Part shown: piece by piece, positions 27,076-36,628 of the stretch
Numbering within the stretch: the first letter of the stretch is position 1
Layout: every line of letters begins with the position of its first letter
Assembly (NCBI GenBank): GCA_023957215.1
Contig: JAMLHH010000006.1
Coordinates: 1 to 64,000, forward strand
Length of the DNA: 64,000 bases
Direction of reading: 5' to 3'
Source of the DNA: Chitinophagales bacterium
GTDB lineage: Bacteria > Bacteroidota > Bacteroidia > Chitinophagales > JADIYW01
Translations under genes and position numbers: made by a program
The notes under the pieces: generated by a model
What the model was told of the DNA's origin: nothing
The model's input: the letters and a program-made list of their open reading frames with translations, nothing else
Databases searched by the model: none

Positions 27076-28698
27076 TTAAAAATTTCTCTTGACCAATGGA
27101 AAATGAGTTTCAACGAATGATCGTTTGGAAATCTTTAAGACAGGAACTGATTGATGCCTTTTAAATTCTGCTCGTCTGACTAAACCGATAATTTTTTTTA
27201 CTGTTTCTGTATCGTATCCGTGTAACAAAATTTGCTCCTCGCTCAAATTATTTTCAATATATAGACATAGTACTTCGTCCAAAATGTCATAAGGTGGCAA
27301 GGAGTCACTATCTTTTTGATTTGGACTAAGCTCAGCAGATGGGCTTTTGACAAGAATGTGATGCGGTATGATTTCTTGCTCTCTGTTGATATATTTACAA
27401 AGTTCGTATATCTGCGTTTTATACAAATCCGCTATTGCTGCCAATGCTCCACACGTATCACCATAGAGTGTGCCATAGCCGACAGCAACTTCACTTTTGT
27501 TAGACGAATTGAGTACAATGTGCGAGAGCTTATTGGATATTGCCATTAATAAAACACCTCTGATACGAGCCTGTAAATTTTCTTCTGTAACATCTTGCTT
27601 TTTACCTTCAAAAATAGGAGCAAGAGTATTGTTGAAAGTTTCAAAAGTAGAGTGTATAGGTACAATTTGATGAGGAGAGTTTAAATTTTTGACCAAGTCC
27701 AAGGCATCTTTGACAGAGTGGTCACTTGAATATTCAGATGGCATCAAAACGGATAAAACATTCTCAGCACCCAAAGCTTTGACAGCCAAAACCAAGACCA
27801 AAGCAGAATCAACTCCTCCCGATAAACCTAAAACAGCCTTTCTAAATCCTGATTTGAGGAAAAAATCTTTAATACCCAAAACCAAAGCATCATGTACCAA
27901 TGCAATATTTTCTACCGGTTGGAGATTTTCGTTATTCCCCGATTTAGAAATTTTCTCTAAGTCAAAGATTCTGATTTCTTCTTTGAAAAAACTCATCTCC
28001 TCAAAAATAGCACCATCTGCATTAACGACCATAGAACCACCATCAAAAATAATAGGAACTTGTGCACCATAAGTATTGCAATAAAAAACAGGCAACTTAT
28101 TTTCTACTGCTAATCTTTTGATATAGTTTCTCTTTTCGCGATAACTGTCTTGTTCAAAAGGTGTGGCACTTATGTTTAAAATAAAATCCGGTTTCATATT
28201 TAAGATTTTATTGATTTCACTACTATCACTAAGTAGAATGTTTTTACGATCATCGCCAATGTGTAAAAGAAACTTTTTGCCTTTGTATTGTATCAACTTG
28301 GTGGTATTGGTAGAGGAATAGTATTCTTTTTCATTAAAAACTTCTCTCTTAGAAAGATGTATCTTATGTACAATTTGTTGAATATCACCATCTGCAATAA
28401 AATAGGCAGAATTATAAGGCTTGTCTTTCGCCAAAGTATTTGTATTCGGCGCACCTACTACAACAGCTAATTTATTTTTGGTGTAATCTGCAATCTTTTC
28501 TACAAATTGAAATGAACGGGCTACAAATTCACTATAATGATTCAAATCATAAGAAGGATATCCACAAACCGACATTTCGGGAAACAAAAGAATGTCAGCT
28601 TGTTGTTTATAGGCTGTATCAATGGCAGACTTTATTTGTGCCAAATTACCTTCAAAATCTCCTATAATATAATTCTGTTGTGCGATTCCGATTTTCAT
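27076..28698 (-). CDS. nadE: NAD+ synthase with N-terminal glutaminase domain lacking its catalytic Cys
   Basis: NadE makes NAD+ from deamido-NAD+. The 540-residue protein has the two-domain, glutamine-using layout: a nitrilase-like domain (about 1-265) and an NAD synthase domain with the ATP loop GLSGGVDSAL (SGGVDS 293-298). In the first domain Glu41 (FPEM) and Lys112 (KIHL) are kept. The nucleophile position, normally in an ICED motif, reads IGDD: codon GGC gives Gly148. Glutamine hydrolysis should therefore be lost and the enzyme may depend on free ammonia. The frame is intact and the synthase domain looks normal. Confidence 0.93.
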   Translation of the reverse strand: MKIGIAQQNYIIGDFEGNLAQIKSAIDTAYKQQADILLFPEMSVCGYPSYDLNHYSEFVARSFQFVEKIADYTKNKLAVVVGAPNTNTLAKDKPYNSAYFIADGDIQQIVHKIHLSKREVFNEKEYYSSTNTTKLIQYKGKKFLLHIGDDRKNILLSDSSEINKILNMKPDFILNISATPFEQDSYREKRNYIKRLAVENKLPVFYCNTYGAQVPIIFDGGSMVVNADGAIFEEMSFFKEEIRIFDLEKISKSGNNENLQPVENIALVHDALVLGIKDFFLKSGFRKAVLGLSGGVDSALVLVLAVKALGAENVLSVLMPSEYSSDHSVKDALDLVKNLNSPHQIVPIHSTFETFNNTLAPIFEGKKQDVTEENLQARIRGVLLMAISNKLSHIVLNSSNKSEVAVGYGTLYGDTCGALAAIADLYKTQIYELCKYINREQEIIPHHILVKSPSAELSPNQKDSDSLPPYDILDEVLCLYIENNLSEEQILLHGYDTETVKKIIGLVRRAEFKRHQSVPVLKISKRSFVETHFPLVKRNF

Positions 28699-28722
28699 GT
28701 TGCAAAAAAAATAAAATTTGAT

Positions 28723-29397
28723 TTAAGACTTGGTAACTATGTTGTCATTTTTTAAAACTCCATATACGATGAGCAACTGCGCTATTAAATAAGTACTCAT
28801 AATTGCCATCGAACTATTTTTAAAGGGATGGATAAAATAATGAATAGCAATCAAAAAATCGCTTAAAATAAAAAATAAGCTACCGAGAAAGACACTTATC
28901 CAAGAATTAACTTTTACCGCATACCATCTGTTTAAAGCCATAATACTCATCAAAATAATTACAAACGCATATAAGTAAATGGGGAGTTTAGGGACTTGTG
29001 TAACTACTGAAAATAGATTGACTGAATAAATAAAAAAAAGAAGATAAGGCAAGATTAAATAAGGTTTATTCATTATTAAATGGGGGCGTTTCATACTGCT
29101 GACTTCTTTTGAAAACAAATAAATGTAAAATAGATGTCCAATTAAAAAAGCAATCAGACCCAAAAGAAAAAGTATCATATTGTCATTGCTGATGAGAAAA
29201 ATATCTCCCCACCAGCCCAAAAACACGCCTGCAAATAAATACTTAGAAGGTTTTGTTTTGAGATTGTTTTTTTGCCAGATTACAAACATCAATATAGGCA
29301 TGAATAGCACTTTTATGAATGGAAGTGCTTGAAGCATATTTCTACTTAATAAAAGTAGATAAATGCACGCGATAAATATGTATAAAATCAAAATCAT
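28723..29397 (-). CDS. YhhN/TMEM86-family membrane protein (lysoplasmalogenase-like)
   Basis: The 224-residue protein has about eight hydrophobic segments and the YhhN-family motifs GVFLGWWGDIFLI and LLGLIAFLIGHLFYIYLF. Animal relatives (TMEM86A/B) hydrolyse lysoplasmalogens, and some bacterial ones share this activity. Substrate here is not determined. It is 24 bp upstream of nadE on the same strand and may be co-transcribed with it. Confidence 0.8.
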   Translation of the reverse strand: MILILYIFIACIYLLLLSRNMLQALPFIKVLFMPILMFVIWQKNNLKTKPSKYLFAGVFLGWWGDIFLISNDNMILFLLGLIAFLIGHLFYIYLFSKEVSSMKRPHLIMNKPYLILPYLLFFIYSVNLFSVVTQVPKLPIYLYAFVIILMSIMALNRWYAVKVNSWISVFLGSLFFILSDFLIAIHYFIHPFKNSSMAIMSTYLIAQLLIVYGVLKNDNIVTKS

Positions 29398-29534
29398 AAT
29401 GATTGTAAAAAATTTGAGAAGTAAGTTAAAGATAAAAGAAGTTTATTTGAAGATTATGTCAAAATTTTGATTAATCTATCGTTTAGATTTTATAATTCTT
29501 ATTTTGTCGAAAATTAAAAGTATCAACTTATTCT

Positions 29535-30338
29535 ATGAAAATTTTGGTTGCAGGTGGTGGAAACATGGGAAAAACTTTTGCCCAAGGATTTTTAAACTCA
29601 AAATTGATAACGAGAGAGGAGCTTTTCATCTTTGAAAAAGACAGTGAAAAGATCAAGCAACTCAATGATGAAGGTCTCGGTACGGCTTTTTCTGACGAGA
29701 ACGAATATTTTGAGAATGCAGACATCTATATCTTAGCAGTCAAACCACAAGATTTTAAAAATATTTTTTCTATTATCAAAAAGTATATCACCGATGATAA
29801 AATAGTGATTTCTATCATGGCAGGTATCAATATGGACCACATTAAAAAGAATACCGGAGCGACAAAAGTTGTAAGAACAATGCCTAATTTGGCTTGTCAG
29901 GTAGGAAAAGGGGTAATAGGTTATAAAATTTCAAAAGACATGAGTGCCACTGAGAAAGAATTGGTGGAAAATCTTTTGAAAACCACGGCTTTAGCATTAG
30001 AAGTAGATGATGAGAAAAAGCTAGATGCAGTGACAGCCATGTCAGGAAGCGGTCCTGCTTATGTTTTTTACTTTATGGATGCCATGATACAGGCAGGAAT
30101 ACAACTCGGTTTTAACCTGCAAGAAGCTTCAGAAATTGTTCTTAAAACTTTTGAAGGAAGTATCCAATTGCTAAATAGCAATAATCTGAGTCCGAGAGAA
30201 TGGATAAATAAAGTGGCATCAAAGGGTGGTACGACAGAAGTTGCTTTGGAAACTTTTGAGGATCTGGATGTGAAAAATAGTATTGGCAAAGGAATTTTGA
30301 GGGCAGAAAATCGCTCGGAAGAACTGAGCAAAGGATAA
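29535..30338 (+). CDS. proC: Pyrroline-5-carboxylate reductase ProC
   Basis: ProC performs the last step of proline synthesis with NAD(P)H. The 267-residue product has the Rossmann loop VAGGGNMGK, the AVKPQDF block, RTMPNLACQVGKG and the family signature VTAMSGSGPAYVFYF, with a C-terminal ASKGGTTEVAL segment. All are normal. It is divergent from the YhhN gene. Confidence 0.96.
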   Translation: MKILVAGGGNMGKTFAQGFLNSKLITREELFIFEKDSEKIKQLNDEGLGTAFSDENEYFENADIYILAVKPQDFKNIFSIIKKYITDDKIVISIMAGINMDHIKKNTGATKVVRTMPNLACQVGKGVIGYKISKDMSATEKELVENLLKTTALALEVDDEKKLDAVTAMSGSGPAYVFYFMDAMIQAGIQLGFNLQEASEIVLKTFEGSIQLLNSNNLSPREWINKVASKGGTTEVALETFEDLDVKNSIGKGILRAENRSEELSKG

Positions 30339-30403
30339 TTCTTTCGACTTTGTGGCATGAAACTTGCATTTATAATGCATATTTTATAACAAAAAATTTG
30401 ATT

Positions 30404-31147
30404 ATGTATTTACGCAGATTACTTTTTACAATGCTAATTATTTTGGGAACGATACCGGTGATTTCGGCTAAAGAAGACAATCCGGGAGGTTTTGGAATCA
30501 AAGGTGGTATTGGACTTTCGACTATTAGTTTTGGCAATCCCAAACAGGTAGATAACGTCACCTTCAAAGACAATAACAATAAATGGAAAGTAGGAGGTTT
30601 GTTGGGAGTCTCTTATGAAAAACGTTTTGGCAAGACCTTTGGAATGGACATTGAAGCTCTTATTGCCAATAAAGGCGTAAAAAGAGATTTTAACTATGAT
30701 TTATTAGGCAAACAAGGGAAAGTCATTATGACCGGAAACCTTTTCACAGTAGATATACCCGTCTCTGCAAAGTTTTATTTGGGTAATAATTTCAACTTCA
30801 ATGTAGGTCCTTATTTCTCATATATCTTTGGAGGACGTTCCAAAATAAAAAGTACTTATGACGGCAAAACACAAGACAAGCAAAGCAATGACTGGTATGG
30901 AGACTCATACAAAGATATGGATGGTAATTTACCGCTCAATAGATTTGATTTTGGTATCAATGCAGGTATCGAGTTTGTTACCAATAGTGGTTTTGGTATA
31001 GGCGCAAGAGTACAAAAAGGATTTATCGACTTGACCAACGACAAGTACAAAGGTACTTTTTCTGAAGGAGATGGTTTAATTTTTCCAAGTGATAAAAAGT
31101 TTGTGACCAATACAGGGTTCCAAATTTATGGAATTGTTAGATTTTAA
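30404..31147 (+). CDS. Outer-membrane beta-barrel protein (porin-family)
   Basis: The 247-residue product has a signal peptide ending VISA and a mature domain of about eight amphipathic strands (GFGIKGGIGLSTIS, GLLGVSYEKRFG, VSAKFYLG, FNVGPYFSYIFGG, GINAGIEFV, TGFQIYGIVRF). It fits the PorT-like outer-membrane beta-barrel family of Bacteroidota. ATG 30404 starts directly at the signal peptide. Function unknown. Confidence 0.75.
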   Translation: MYLRRLLFTMLIILGTIPVISAKEDNPGGFGIKGGIGLSTISFGNPKQVDNVTFKDNNNKWKVGGLLGVSYEKRFGKTFGMDIEALIANKGVKRDFNYDLLGKQGKVIMTGNLFTVDIPVSAKFYLGNNFNFNVGPYFSYIFGGRSKIKSTYDGKTQDKQSNDWYGDSYKDMDGNLPLNRFDFGINAGIEFVTNSGFGIGARVQKGFIDLTNDKYKGTFSEGDGLIFPSDKKFVTNTGFQIYGIVRF

Positions 31148-31171
31148 ATGGTTCTTTTAAATATACTATAT

Positions 31172-31204
31172 AAAAGGCTTGTCTATAAACGACAAGCTTT
31201 TTTT
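31172..31204 (+). terminator. Terminator of the beta-barrel gene
   Basis: GCTTGTC and GACAAGC with a 7-nt loop, extended by A-T pairs and followed by seven T. Confidence 0.88.
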
Positions 31205-31403
31205 GTAAAGTTTGAGTCGAAACTATAATGGCATACTTCCATTGTATGAGCCTGTTGAACCCTGCATTTCACAAAACCTATCATGTTACATGTATCAAAC
31301 TATTTTTAAAGTAAAAGGTTTTAAATGTCTTTGCCATAATTTCCGATTTGTTAAAATTTATTAATTTGCTATTAACAAGGATTATTTAACCAAATAGATT
31401 TTG

Positions 31404-31411
31404 TATTTTCG
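31404..31411 (+). promoter_or_regulatory. -7 element of the BACON-FISUMP gene
   Basis: TATTTTCG is the TTCG variant of the Bacteroidota -7 element, 27 bp before the start. The rest of the 291-bp gap upstream holds only the terminator. Confidence 0.4.
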
Positions 31412-31438
31412 TTAGCTTTAGTTAAAAAATAGATAAAA

Positions 31439-32527
31439 ATGCAAATGAGAATATTATTTATTATGCTCTTTGCCATCATTATGGCGAGTGTAGAATCTTG
31501 TAAAAAAGAAAATTCAAATTCCGACATTAACTCTGATTGGATTGACATTGCTAAAGAACAACTTATTCAAAACTTTTTATCCGGAGATACAGTTGTTAAT
31601 GTCAGTTTTACTACTAAAGTAGCATGGACAGTTCTCGTTAGAGAGCAGGGCGGTGAAGCAGAGAGGAATGCTCGCAGATCGGCCGGTACTTCGTGGATTA
31701 GCGTTAACCCTGCTGGCGGTGAAGCCGGTTTAAGCAATCTTACTATTTCACTTGAACCCAATACCAATGATGTTATGCGTGAGGCAGAAATTATAATCCA
31801 AAGTAATGATAAGAGCGTAGTTATAAAGGTGGCACAAGAAGGAGGATATGAGCAAACTTTTACGAATCCCTATTTAAATCCTAATTTGGCTTACGGGAGT
31901 GTGACAGACATAGATGGTAACGTATATGCTACCATAAAAATAGGTGAACAAACATGGATGGCAGAGAACTTGCGTACTACTAGATACAATGATGGTGTAG
32001 CCATCCCTTATATCACAAGTGGATACGACTGGGAGTATCTGCTGAATAAAGGGGGATATACTCTGTATGATTTTTTGCCTGAAAATGATGCAATTTATGG
32101 CAAACTCTATAATTGGTATGCTGTAAATACCGGTAAGCTTTGTCCACAAGGTTGGCGTATTCCTACGGTTGCGATGTGGGACAAACTGGGAAACTATTTG
32201 GGTAGCTTAGGCGGCAATGTTGGTGGAAGGATGAAATCGACAGGTACTAGAGAGGCAGGTACAGGCTTATGGAGCGATCCGAATGGTGGTGCGACAAATG
32301 AGAGTGGATTTACCGGACACCCTAGTGGAGAGATAAGTGAAAGTCCGGCTTTCTTTGGTATAGGTAATTATGGAAGATGGTGGAGTGCTACAGAAAATAC
32401 AGAGGTCGGAGGCGGGCTTGGAGAAGCTTATACTCGCTTCTTGTATTATGATGGTAACCCTAACTCGTTCAATGGAGGTGTCTCCAAAAAGGGGACAGGA
32501 TTACCCTGTCGCTGTGTGCAGAATTAG
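31439..32527 (+). CDS. Lipoprotein with BACON-like and FISUMP domains
   Basis: The 362-residue protein has a lipoprotein signal (lipobox VESC, Cys21). An immunoglobulin-like BACON domain follows (about 45-140, strands WTVLVREQGG, SWISVNPAGGEAGLSNLTISL, VIKVAQEGG). The C-terminal ~210 residues match the Fibrobacter succinogenes major paralogous (FISUMP) domain: VTDIDGNVYATIKIGEQTWM, WMAENLRTTRYNDG, YGKLYNWYAV, CPQGWRIPT, GRWWSATEN and a terminal CRCVQN. It is a surface lipoprotein; the ligand is unknown. A second ATG at 31445 is an equally possible start. Confidence 0.85.
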   Translation: MQMRILFIMLFAIIMASVESCKKENSNSDINSDWIDIAKEQLIQNFLSGDTVVNVSFTTKVAWTVLVREQGGEAERNARRSAGTSWISVNPAGGEAGLSNLTISLEPNTNDVMREAEIIIQSNDKSVVIKVAQEGGYEQTFTNPYLNPNLAYGSVTDIDGNVYATIKIGEQTWMAENLRTTRYNDGVAIPYITSGYDWEYLLNKGGYTLYDFLPENDAIYGKLYNWYAVNTGKLCPQGWRIPTVAMWDKLGNYLGSLGGNVGGRMKSTGTREAGTGLWSDPNGGATNESGFTGHPSGEISESPAFFGIGNYGRWWSATENTEVGGGLGEAYTRFLYYDGNPNSFNGGVSKKGTGLPCRCVQN

Positions 32528-32756
32528 TATATTTTGAGTACTACACGCCCGGCCAAATCATGAAAAAGTGTGATTCTTGATGGGTTTCCTTTTTTAGCAT
32601 TTGATAGGCTTTTCTACCTTATAGACTTTAAGCCTCGAGCAAGAGTTGTAATACTTAATGATAGTTATTTCAACTTAATTGCATGATACTTGAAGTTTTG
32701 GTTAATTTGTTGTATTCCAAATCCTCTCAGAAAACTTTTTTGTTTTAAAAATCTCT

Positions 32757-32769
32757 TATACTTAGTATA
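32757..32769. promoter_or_regulatory. 13-bp palindrome upstream of the copper ATPase
   Basis: TATAC-TTA-GTATA is a perfect palindrome 35 bp before the ATPase start. It could be an operator, but the AT-rich context makes chance occurrence plausible and it does not match known copper operators. Confidence 0.25.
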
Positions 32770-32804
32770 TTAAAGCTATTAACTGATTGCCAAAAACAAA
32801 TGGA

Positions 32805-35219
32805 ATGACAACAGTATCTACTTCTACATTCAGTCTTCCTTTTCAACAAATAGGGGATAAGCAAACACTTCATTCTATCGAAGAGAAACTTGCTCTTTTG
32901 CCTGCACTGATGTCTTTTAAAATTGATAATAAAAATAATGTCCTACATATTGAAATTGATAATCATCAAAAGTTGTCACCACTGATTACAGAATTGCAAT
33001 CTACCGGACTTCAATTGAAGACGACTAAAAAGGTGTATCCCGTACTCGAAATGTCATGTGCTGCTTGTGCTACAAGTATAGAAAATACAGTAAAAAGCAC
33101 ACAAGGTGTTGTCAATTCGGCTGTCAACTTTGCTTCAGAAAGTTTGAATGTAGAGTTTATTCCGGCACTTATCAGGCCGGATGAAATGAAGCGAGCTGTC
33201 CAAGATGCAGGTTATGATATTGTGATAGAAGAGTCAGAGAATGAAGCGGAAATGATAGAAAATCTGCATCGTGAAAAGTATAAAACACTCAAGCGAAAAA
33301 CGATTTGGGCAGTCACTCTTTCTCTGCCTGTGATGATAGTGGGCATGTTTTTTATGGATATGCCGCATGCAAGCTGGATTATGTTTGTCTTCACTACACC
33401 AGTGGTTTTTATCTTAGGTAGAGATTTTTATGTCAATGCTTGGAAGCAATTGAAAAGTCGCTCTTCCAATATGGATACTTTGGTGGCTCTCAGTACCGGC
33501 ATTGCCTATGTTTTCAGTGTTTTCAATATGTTTTTCCCACAATTTTGGACACATAAAGGATTAGAAGCACATGTCTATTTTGAAGCTGCTGCGGTCATCA
33601 TCGCTTTTATTTTGTTAGGAAGACTTTTGGAGGAAAAAGCAAAAGGAAATACTTCTACAGCTATCAAGAAGTTGATGGGATTGCAACCTAAAACCGTCCA
33701 ACTTATTGATGAAAATGGACTTGAAAAAACGATTAAAATCGAAGATGTTCAAATTGATGATATATTATTAGTCAAACCGGGTGAAAAAATAGCAGTAGAT
33801 GGAATCGTGGAGTTGGGAACTTCATTTATAGATGAAAGTATGTTGAGTGGCGAACCTATTCCTGTCGGTAAAGAGAAAGATGACAAAGTTTTTGCCGGTA
33901 CGATTAACCAAAAGGGAAGTTTGAGAATACATGCTGTCAAAGTAGGTAAAAATACTCTGTTGTCACAAATTATTAAGACTGTGCAGGAAGCGCAAGGAAG
34001 TAAAGCACCGGTGCAAAATATAGTTGATAAAATTGCATCTGTTTTTGTTCCGACCATTATAGTGATAGCGATAATTACTTTTGCCGTGTGGATGATATTT
34101 GGTGGAGAGCATGCTTTCGCTCAAAGTTTATTGTCTGCGATTACAGTTTTGGTGATTGCCTGTCCTTGTGCTTTGGGTTTGGCGACACCGACTGCTATTA
34201 TGGTAGGAGTGGGAAAAGGTGCCGAAAACGGTATTTTGATAAAGGATGCTGAAAGTTTAGAGTTCTCAAAAAAGATAGATGCTTTGATTTTGGATAAAAC
34301 GGGAACGATTACTGAAGGAAAGCCGCAAGTCAACCATATTTTTTGGAAAAATCAAGATGAAAGCCAAAGTTTTATTTTAAAAAGTATAGAAAAGCAATCC
34401 GAACATCCACTTGCTGATGCAGTCGTGAAGTTTATAGATGAAGCTGAAACGGTTACAATTTTAGGTTTTGAAAGTATCACCGGAAGAGGTGTGCGGGCGA
34501 TCTATGATGGTGTGAAATACTTTGTAGGAAATCAACAACTACTGACTGAAAATGGTGTAGCTATTGACTCGACATTGGAAGAAAAGGTCAACTTGTGGAA
34601 AGAAGACGCTCAGACAGTGATTTGGTTTGCAGATGAAAAAAATGCACTTGCAATTGTTGCCGTTTCGGATAAAATAAAAAGTAGTTCCAAAGATGCTGTC
34701 GATCAACTCCATCAGTTAGGAATAGAGTTGTATATGTTGACAGGAGATAATGAGCAATCCGCAAAAGCTATTGCATCACGAACAGGTATTGATCATTATC
34801 AGGCTGAAATGTTGCCACAGGACAAAGCTGACTTTGTAAAAAAACTTCAAGCACAAGGGAAAATTGTAGCGATGGTCGGTGACGGCATCAACGATAGTAC
34901 GGCATTAGCTACGGCAGATGTAAGTATAGCAATGGGGAAAGGAAGTGATATTGCAATGGATGTGGCTAAAATGACGATTATCTCTTCCGATTTGACTAAA
35001 ATACCTCAAGCAATACAACTTTCCAAACAGACAGTAGCAACGATCAAGCAAAACCTGTTTTGGGCATTTATCTATAATATTATCGGTATTCCGATTGCAG
35101 CAGGCGTGCTATATCCTTTTAATGGTTTCCTCCTCAATCCCATGCTTGCCGGAGCAGCTATGGCGATGAGTAGTGTCAGTGTTGTGAGTAATAGCTTACG
35201 ACTAAAATGGAAAAAGTAA
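32805..35219 (+). CDS. copA: Copper-translocating P1B-type ATPase
   Basis: The 804-residue pump should export Cu(I) from the cytoplasm. An N-terminal ~70-residue segment resembles an HMA domain without its CxxC. A second HMA domain with CAAC (EMSCAACATSIE) follows. Eight membrane helices surround the actuator motif SGEPIP, the transport site CPCALGLATPT, the phosphorylation site DKTGTITEGKP and the hinge GDGINDSTAL. ATG 32805 is preferred over TTG 32787. It ends 4 bp from a convergent gene. No copper chaperone or regulator is adjacent. Confidence 0.94.
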   Translation: MTTVSTSTFSLPFQQIGDKQTLHSIEEKLALLPALMSFKIDNKNNVLHIEIDNHQKLSPLITELQSTGLQLKTTKKVYPVLEMSCAACATSIENTVKSTQGVVNSAVNFASESLNVEFIPALIRPDEMKRAVQDAGYDIVIEESENEAEMIENLHREKYKTLKRKTIWAVTLSLPVMIVGMFFMDMPHASWIMFVFTTPVVFILGRDFYVNAWKQLKSRSSNMDTLVALSTGIAYVFSVFNMFFPQFWTHKGLEAHVYFEAAAVIIAFILLGRLLEEKAKGNTSTAIKKLMGLQPKTVQLIDENGLEKTIKIEDVQIDDILLVKPGEKIAVDGIVELGTSFIDESMLSGEPIPVGKEKDDKVFAGTINQKGSLRIHAVKVGKNTLLSQIIKTVQEAQGSKAPVQNIVDKIASVFVPTIIVIAIITFAVWMIFGGEHAFAQSLLSAITVLVIACPCALGLATPTAIMVGVGKGAENGILIKDAESLEFSKKIDALILDKTGTITEGKPQVNHIFWKNQDESQSFILKSIEKQSEHPLADAVVKFIDEAETVTILGFESITGRGVRAIYDGVKYFVGNQQLLTENGVAIDSTLEEKVNLWKEDAQTVIWFADEKNALAIVAVSDKIKSSSKDAVDQLHQLGIELYMLTGDNEQSAKAIASRTGIDHYQAEMLPQDKADFVKKLQAQGKIVAMVGDGINDSTALATADVSIAMGKGSDIAMDVAKMTIISSDLTKIPQAIQLSKQTVATIKQNLFWAFIYNIIGIPIAAGVLYPFNGFLLNPMLAGAAMAMSSVSVVSNSLRLKWKK

Positions 35220-35223
35220 TAGC

Positions 35224-35619
35224 TTAAGGATTTAAAAAGTCACCGGATTCTATCCATTCGGCATGACGAGGAATCGGCTGTGCGTACTTGTATATCCAAC
35301 ATTCAATTTCACTGCCTTCCAAATGGGCAGTTACTTTTTCTCTTATAAATTCTTTAGGCGGTTTTCCATATTCTACACCTTCATATTTGTCCAATTCCTG
35401 AAAAAAAGCTTGGTCTTTGATGAAATAGATATCGCCGACCACAATATCGTCATCGTTCCCCTCTTGCACATAAGCAGGCAAACCGTCTATGGTATAAAGT
35501 TTGGCTCGCTTGATAAAACCCATGTTGAGGAGAACAGCATTTTTTTGAAGGTTCTCTTTGACAGTTATATCACTACCTAAACGAATAGTCCCATAAGTAA
35601 AAAAGTAATTTAACATCAT
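35224..35619 (-). CDS. Gamma-glutamylcyclotransferase-like (AIG2 family) protein
   Basis: The 131-residue protein has the family start YFFTYGTIRLG (substrate loop YGxxR-like) and a likely catalytic Glu in LDKYEGVEYGKP. AIG2-like proteins cleave gamma-glutamyl amines or peptides with 5-oxoproline release, but many small bacterial members have unknown substrates. It stands between convergent copA and the ICL/PEPM gene on the same strand. Confidence 0.8.
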   Translation of the reverse strand: MMLNYFFTYGTIRLGSDITVKENLQKNAVLLNMGFIKRAKLYTIDGLPAYVQEGNDDDIVVGDIYFIKDQAFFQELDKYEGVEYGKPPKEFIREKVTAHLEGSEIECWIYKYAQPIPRHAEWIESGDFLNP

Positions 35620-35709
35620 CTATAACGAAACCTAAGTATAATTTAGTTTTTATCTATAAATATAAAATATATTGAGAAAATAAATACCTTATCTTATCAT
35701 GGGATTTTT

Positions 35710-36546
35710 TTATTTGACTATATCTTTCATAAAATCAGGCGATATCAAAGGGAAGTCTGCACGATAACTATCTTCTACTTGTAAAAGCTTTTGTGCCGTA
35801 TCGTGCATAGACAACACTGTATTTTTGAAATATCCTGTTGCCAAACTCAATCTGGCGACACCTATTTCTTTGAGTGTTCTCATATCGGGAAGATGGGAAG
35901 TGAAAGTCAAATTGATAGGCAATTGAGTTTCTTTGATTATAGTCTCTATATGCCGTTTGTTACTTAAAATAATTGGGTATAAGCCGTCTGCCCCTGTATT
36001 TTTGTATGCAAGTCCTCTTTTTAAAGCTTCTGCAAGTTTTTCTCCTTGACTCAATTGTGTTTTGATATAAACGTCTATACGAGCATTGGTAAAAACATCA
36101 ACACCAGATTTTGAAATAGCTTCTTTGATAATCTCCAAGTTTTTGCATTGCTCGTCGATACTCAATAAATCCGGTTGAGTATGATGACTGTCTTCATAGT
36201 TGATACCTGCAATTCCTGTATCTATCAGTTTTTTGATATTTTCTGCTAAAGTCTCATGGTTAGTCGCATAAGCTGTCTCTATATCTGCCGAGACAGGAAC
36301 TTTTACAACATTGACTATTCTTTTTAATATCTTTAACAAGTCGTCAAAAGGTAATTTTTCACCATCAGGATAACCATTTGCCAAAGCTATGGCAGCGCTG
36401 GATGTCGCTACGGCAGGATAACCCAATTTCTCTAACACAATTGCACCAAAAGGATCCCAAATATTGGGTAATATCAGCGGTTGTTTTTGATGATGTAATT
36501 GATGAAAAGCTTTGCTTTTTTCTATTTGTGATAATTTGTTTTCCAT
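35710..36546 (-). CDS. Isocitrate lyase/PEP mutase superfamily protein
   Basis: The 278-residue TIM-barrel protein has the superfamily features LPNIWDPFGAIV, ATSSAAIALANGYPDG, the metal-binding SADIETAY, GINYEDS and NARIDVY. It lacks the KKCGH catalytic motif of isocitrate and methylisocitrate lyases, so it belongs to the broad group of carboxy-phosphonoenolpyruvate-mutase-like or oxaloacetate-hydrolase-like enzymes. The reaction cannot be named. It is followed upstream by an SDR gene and two CMD genes on the same strand, 82 bp away. Confidence 0.82.
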   Translation of the reverse strand: MENKLSQIEKSKAFHQLHHQKQPLILPNIWDPFGAIVLEKLGYPAVATSSAAIALANGYPDGEKLPFDDLLKILKRIVNVVKVPVSADIETAYATNHETLAENIKKLIDTGIAGINYEDSHHTQPDLLSIDEQCKNLEIIKEAISKSGVDVFTNARIDVYIKTQLSQGEKLAEALKRGLAYKNTGADGLYPIILSNKRHIETIIKETQLPINLTFTSHLPDMRTLKEIGVARLSLATGYFKNTVLSMHDTAQKLLQVEDSYRADFPLISPDFMKDIVK

Positions 36547-36628
36547 ATTTCTTGCTTACTGAGAGCAATAGGTATTTGTTTTTTTTAATATCTTTTGTGT
36601 AGTGAGTTGGTTTTTTTAAATAATTATT

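Noticed and set aside
32757-32769. Copper-responsive operator before the copper ATPase
   Set aside because: The palindrome is short and AT-rich and does not resemble CopY, CueR or CsoR sites; kept only as a weak feature.
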